A stretch of DNA of 6,427 bases, taken from contig SKQM01000139.1 in assembly GCA_007119005.1 (NCBI GenBank), positions 1 through 6,427 on the forward strand, written 5' to 3'. The notes under the pieces were generated by a model. That model had not been told where the DNA came from. It searched no databases and saw only the letters and a program-made list of their open reading frames with translations. This DNA comes from Thioalkalivibrio sp. Lineage in GTDB: Bacteria; Pseudomonadota; Gammaproteobacteria; Ectothiorhodospirales; Ectothiorhodospiraceae. A program made the position numbers and the translations under genes. Each line of letters opens with the position of its first letter. The stretch's first letter is position 1. Of the stretch, positions 5,708 to 6,427 are shown piece by piece.

Positions 5708-6427
5708 TCAGAGGTTCTGCGAGGCGTAGTCGGCGAGGCGTGAGCGTTCTCCGCGGGTGAGCGTGATGTGGCCGCTGTGGGTCCAGCTGCGGAAGCGGTC
5801 GACCACGTAGGTGAGTCCGGAAGTCGTCTCGGTCAGGTACGGCGTGTCGATCTGTGCGATGTTGCCCAGTGCGACCACCTTCGATCCGGGGCCCGCCCGG
5901 GTGATCAGGGTCTTCATCTGCTTGCTGGTGAGGTTCTGGGCCTCGTCCAGGATGATGTACCGGTTCAGGAAGGTCCGCCCGCGCATGAAGTTCAGCGAAC
6001 GGATCTTGATCCGGCTGCGAATCACGTCGTTGGTCGCCGCCCGGCCCCAGTCGCCCGCGCTGTCCGACTTGGTCAGCACCTCGAGATTGTCCATCAGCGC
6101 CCCCATCCAGGGAGTCATCTTTTCTTCCTCGGTACCCGGCAGGAACCCGATGTCCTCACCGACCGGAATCGTGACCCGGGTCATGATGATTTCCCGATAG
6201 GTGTTGTCCTCGAGCGTCTGCGCAAGACCGGCCGCCAGCGTCAGCAGCGTCTTGCCGGTGCCGGCGGCGCCGACCAGGGACACGAAATCCACCTCGGGGT
6301 CCATCAGCAGGTTCAGCGCGAAATTCTGCTCACGGTTGCGGGCGTTGATGCCCCAGACGGTGTGCCGCGGGTGCATGTAGTCGTCGACCAGTTCGATCAC
6401 CGCGGTCTCGGCGCGCTGGTCGATCTC
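5708..6427 (-). CDS. PhoH family ATPase, PIN-PhoH type, C-terminal part
   Basis: The frame is open from the right edge leftward to TGA at 5708-5710, giving 239 C-terminal residues; the start is off the window, and an internal GTG at 6398-6400 is just a valine codon. Visible are a Walker A loop GAAGTGKT (complement 6248-6271), the block PVGEDIGFLPGTEEEKMTPW, and a Walker B YIILDEAQN followed by a QID motif. The last residues are LTRGERSRLADYASQNL. This arrangement fits the longer PhoH proteins (YlaK/PhoH2 type) that carry an N-terminal PIN nuclease domain, not the shorter YbeZ. Such proteins are proposed to be RNA-acting ATPases; the PIN domain cannot be confirmed here. It converges on folE2 with a 34-base gap and no clear terminator between them. 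Confidence 0.92.
   Translation of the reverse strand, partial: EIDQRAETAVIELVDDYMHPRHTVWGINARNREQNFALNLLMDPEVDFVSLVGAAGTGKTLLTLAAGLAQTLEDNTYREIIMTRVTIPVGEDIGFLPGTEEEKMTPWMGALMDNLEVLTKSDSAGDWGRAATNDVIRSRIKIRSLNFMRGRTFLNRYIILDEAQNLTSKQMKTLITRAGPGSKVVALGNIAQIDTPYLTETTSGLTYVVDRFRSWTHSGHITLTRGERSRLADYASQNL

Overview
The window looks like a chromosomal segment of a GC-rich gammaproteobacterium. The gene order xseB-ispA-dxs and the close match of XseB, IspA and DXS to their Escherichia coli counterparts support that. A sulfur-oxidising or purple-sulfur (Chromatiales/Ectothiorhodospiraceae-type) host is my guess from overall flavour only. I see no tRNA, rRNA, insertion sequence, CRISPR array or prophage gene. 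Coding density is high and no gene-free gap exceeds about 220 bases.

Left, minus strand (1-1135): a peroxide/iron-type module. A short rubrerythrin (588-1007) with all seven di-iron ligands but no rubredoxin domain is transcribed leftward. It is followed by a strong intrinsic terminator and then a gene for an iron-sulfur protein with two cysteine clusters (GlpC/HdrD-like), which runs off the left edge. The rubrerythrin promoter is easy to read: a perfect TTGACA box, a 17-base spacer and TAAAGT. It carries two near-identical 7-3-7 palindromes, one inside the core promoter and one just after the likely transcription start.

Centre, plus strand (1227-5673): five same-direction genes. xseB (exonuclease VII small subunit), ispA (farnesyl diphosphate synthase) and dxs (first enzyme of the MEP pathway) are followed by queD and folE2. 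IspA and DXS lie at opposite ends of isoprenoid precursor synthesis. FolE2 makes dihydroneopterin triphosphate from GTP, and QueD turns it into carboxytetrahydropterin for queuosine, while the FolE2 product also feeds folate. queD and folE2 overlap in an ATGA. The 129-base ispA-dxs gap holds a 39-codon open frame that also ends in an ATGA overlap with dxs, plus GC-rich hairpins. A perfect palindrome sits in the 3' tail of dxs just before queD and may be an operator for a separate queD-folE2 promoter.

Right, minus strand (5708-6427): the C-terminal part of a PhoH-family ATPase, convergent with folE2 and cut by the window edge.

Most of this is conserved housekeeping. The less ordinary parts are the rubrerythrin/Fe-S unit with its doubled operator and internal terminator, and the unexplained control elements upstream of dxs and queD.
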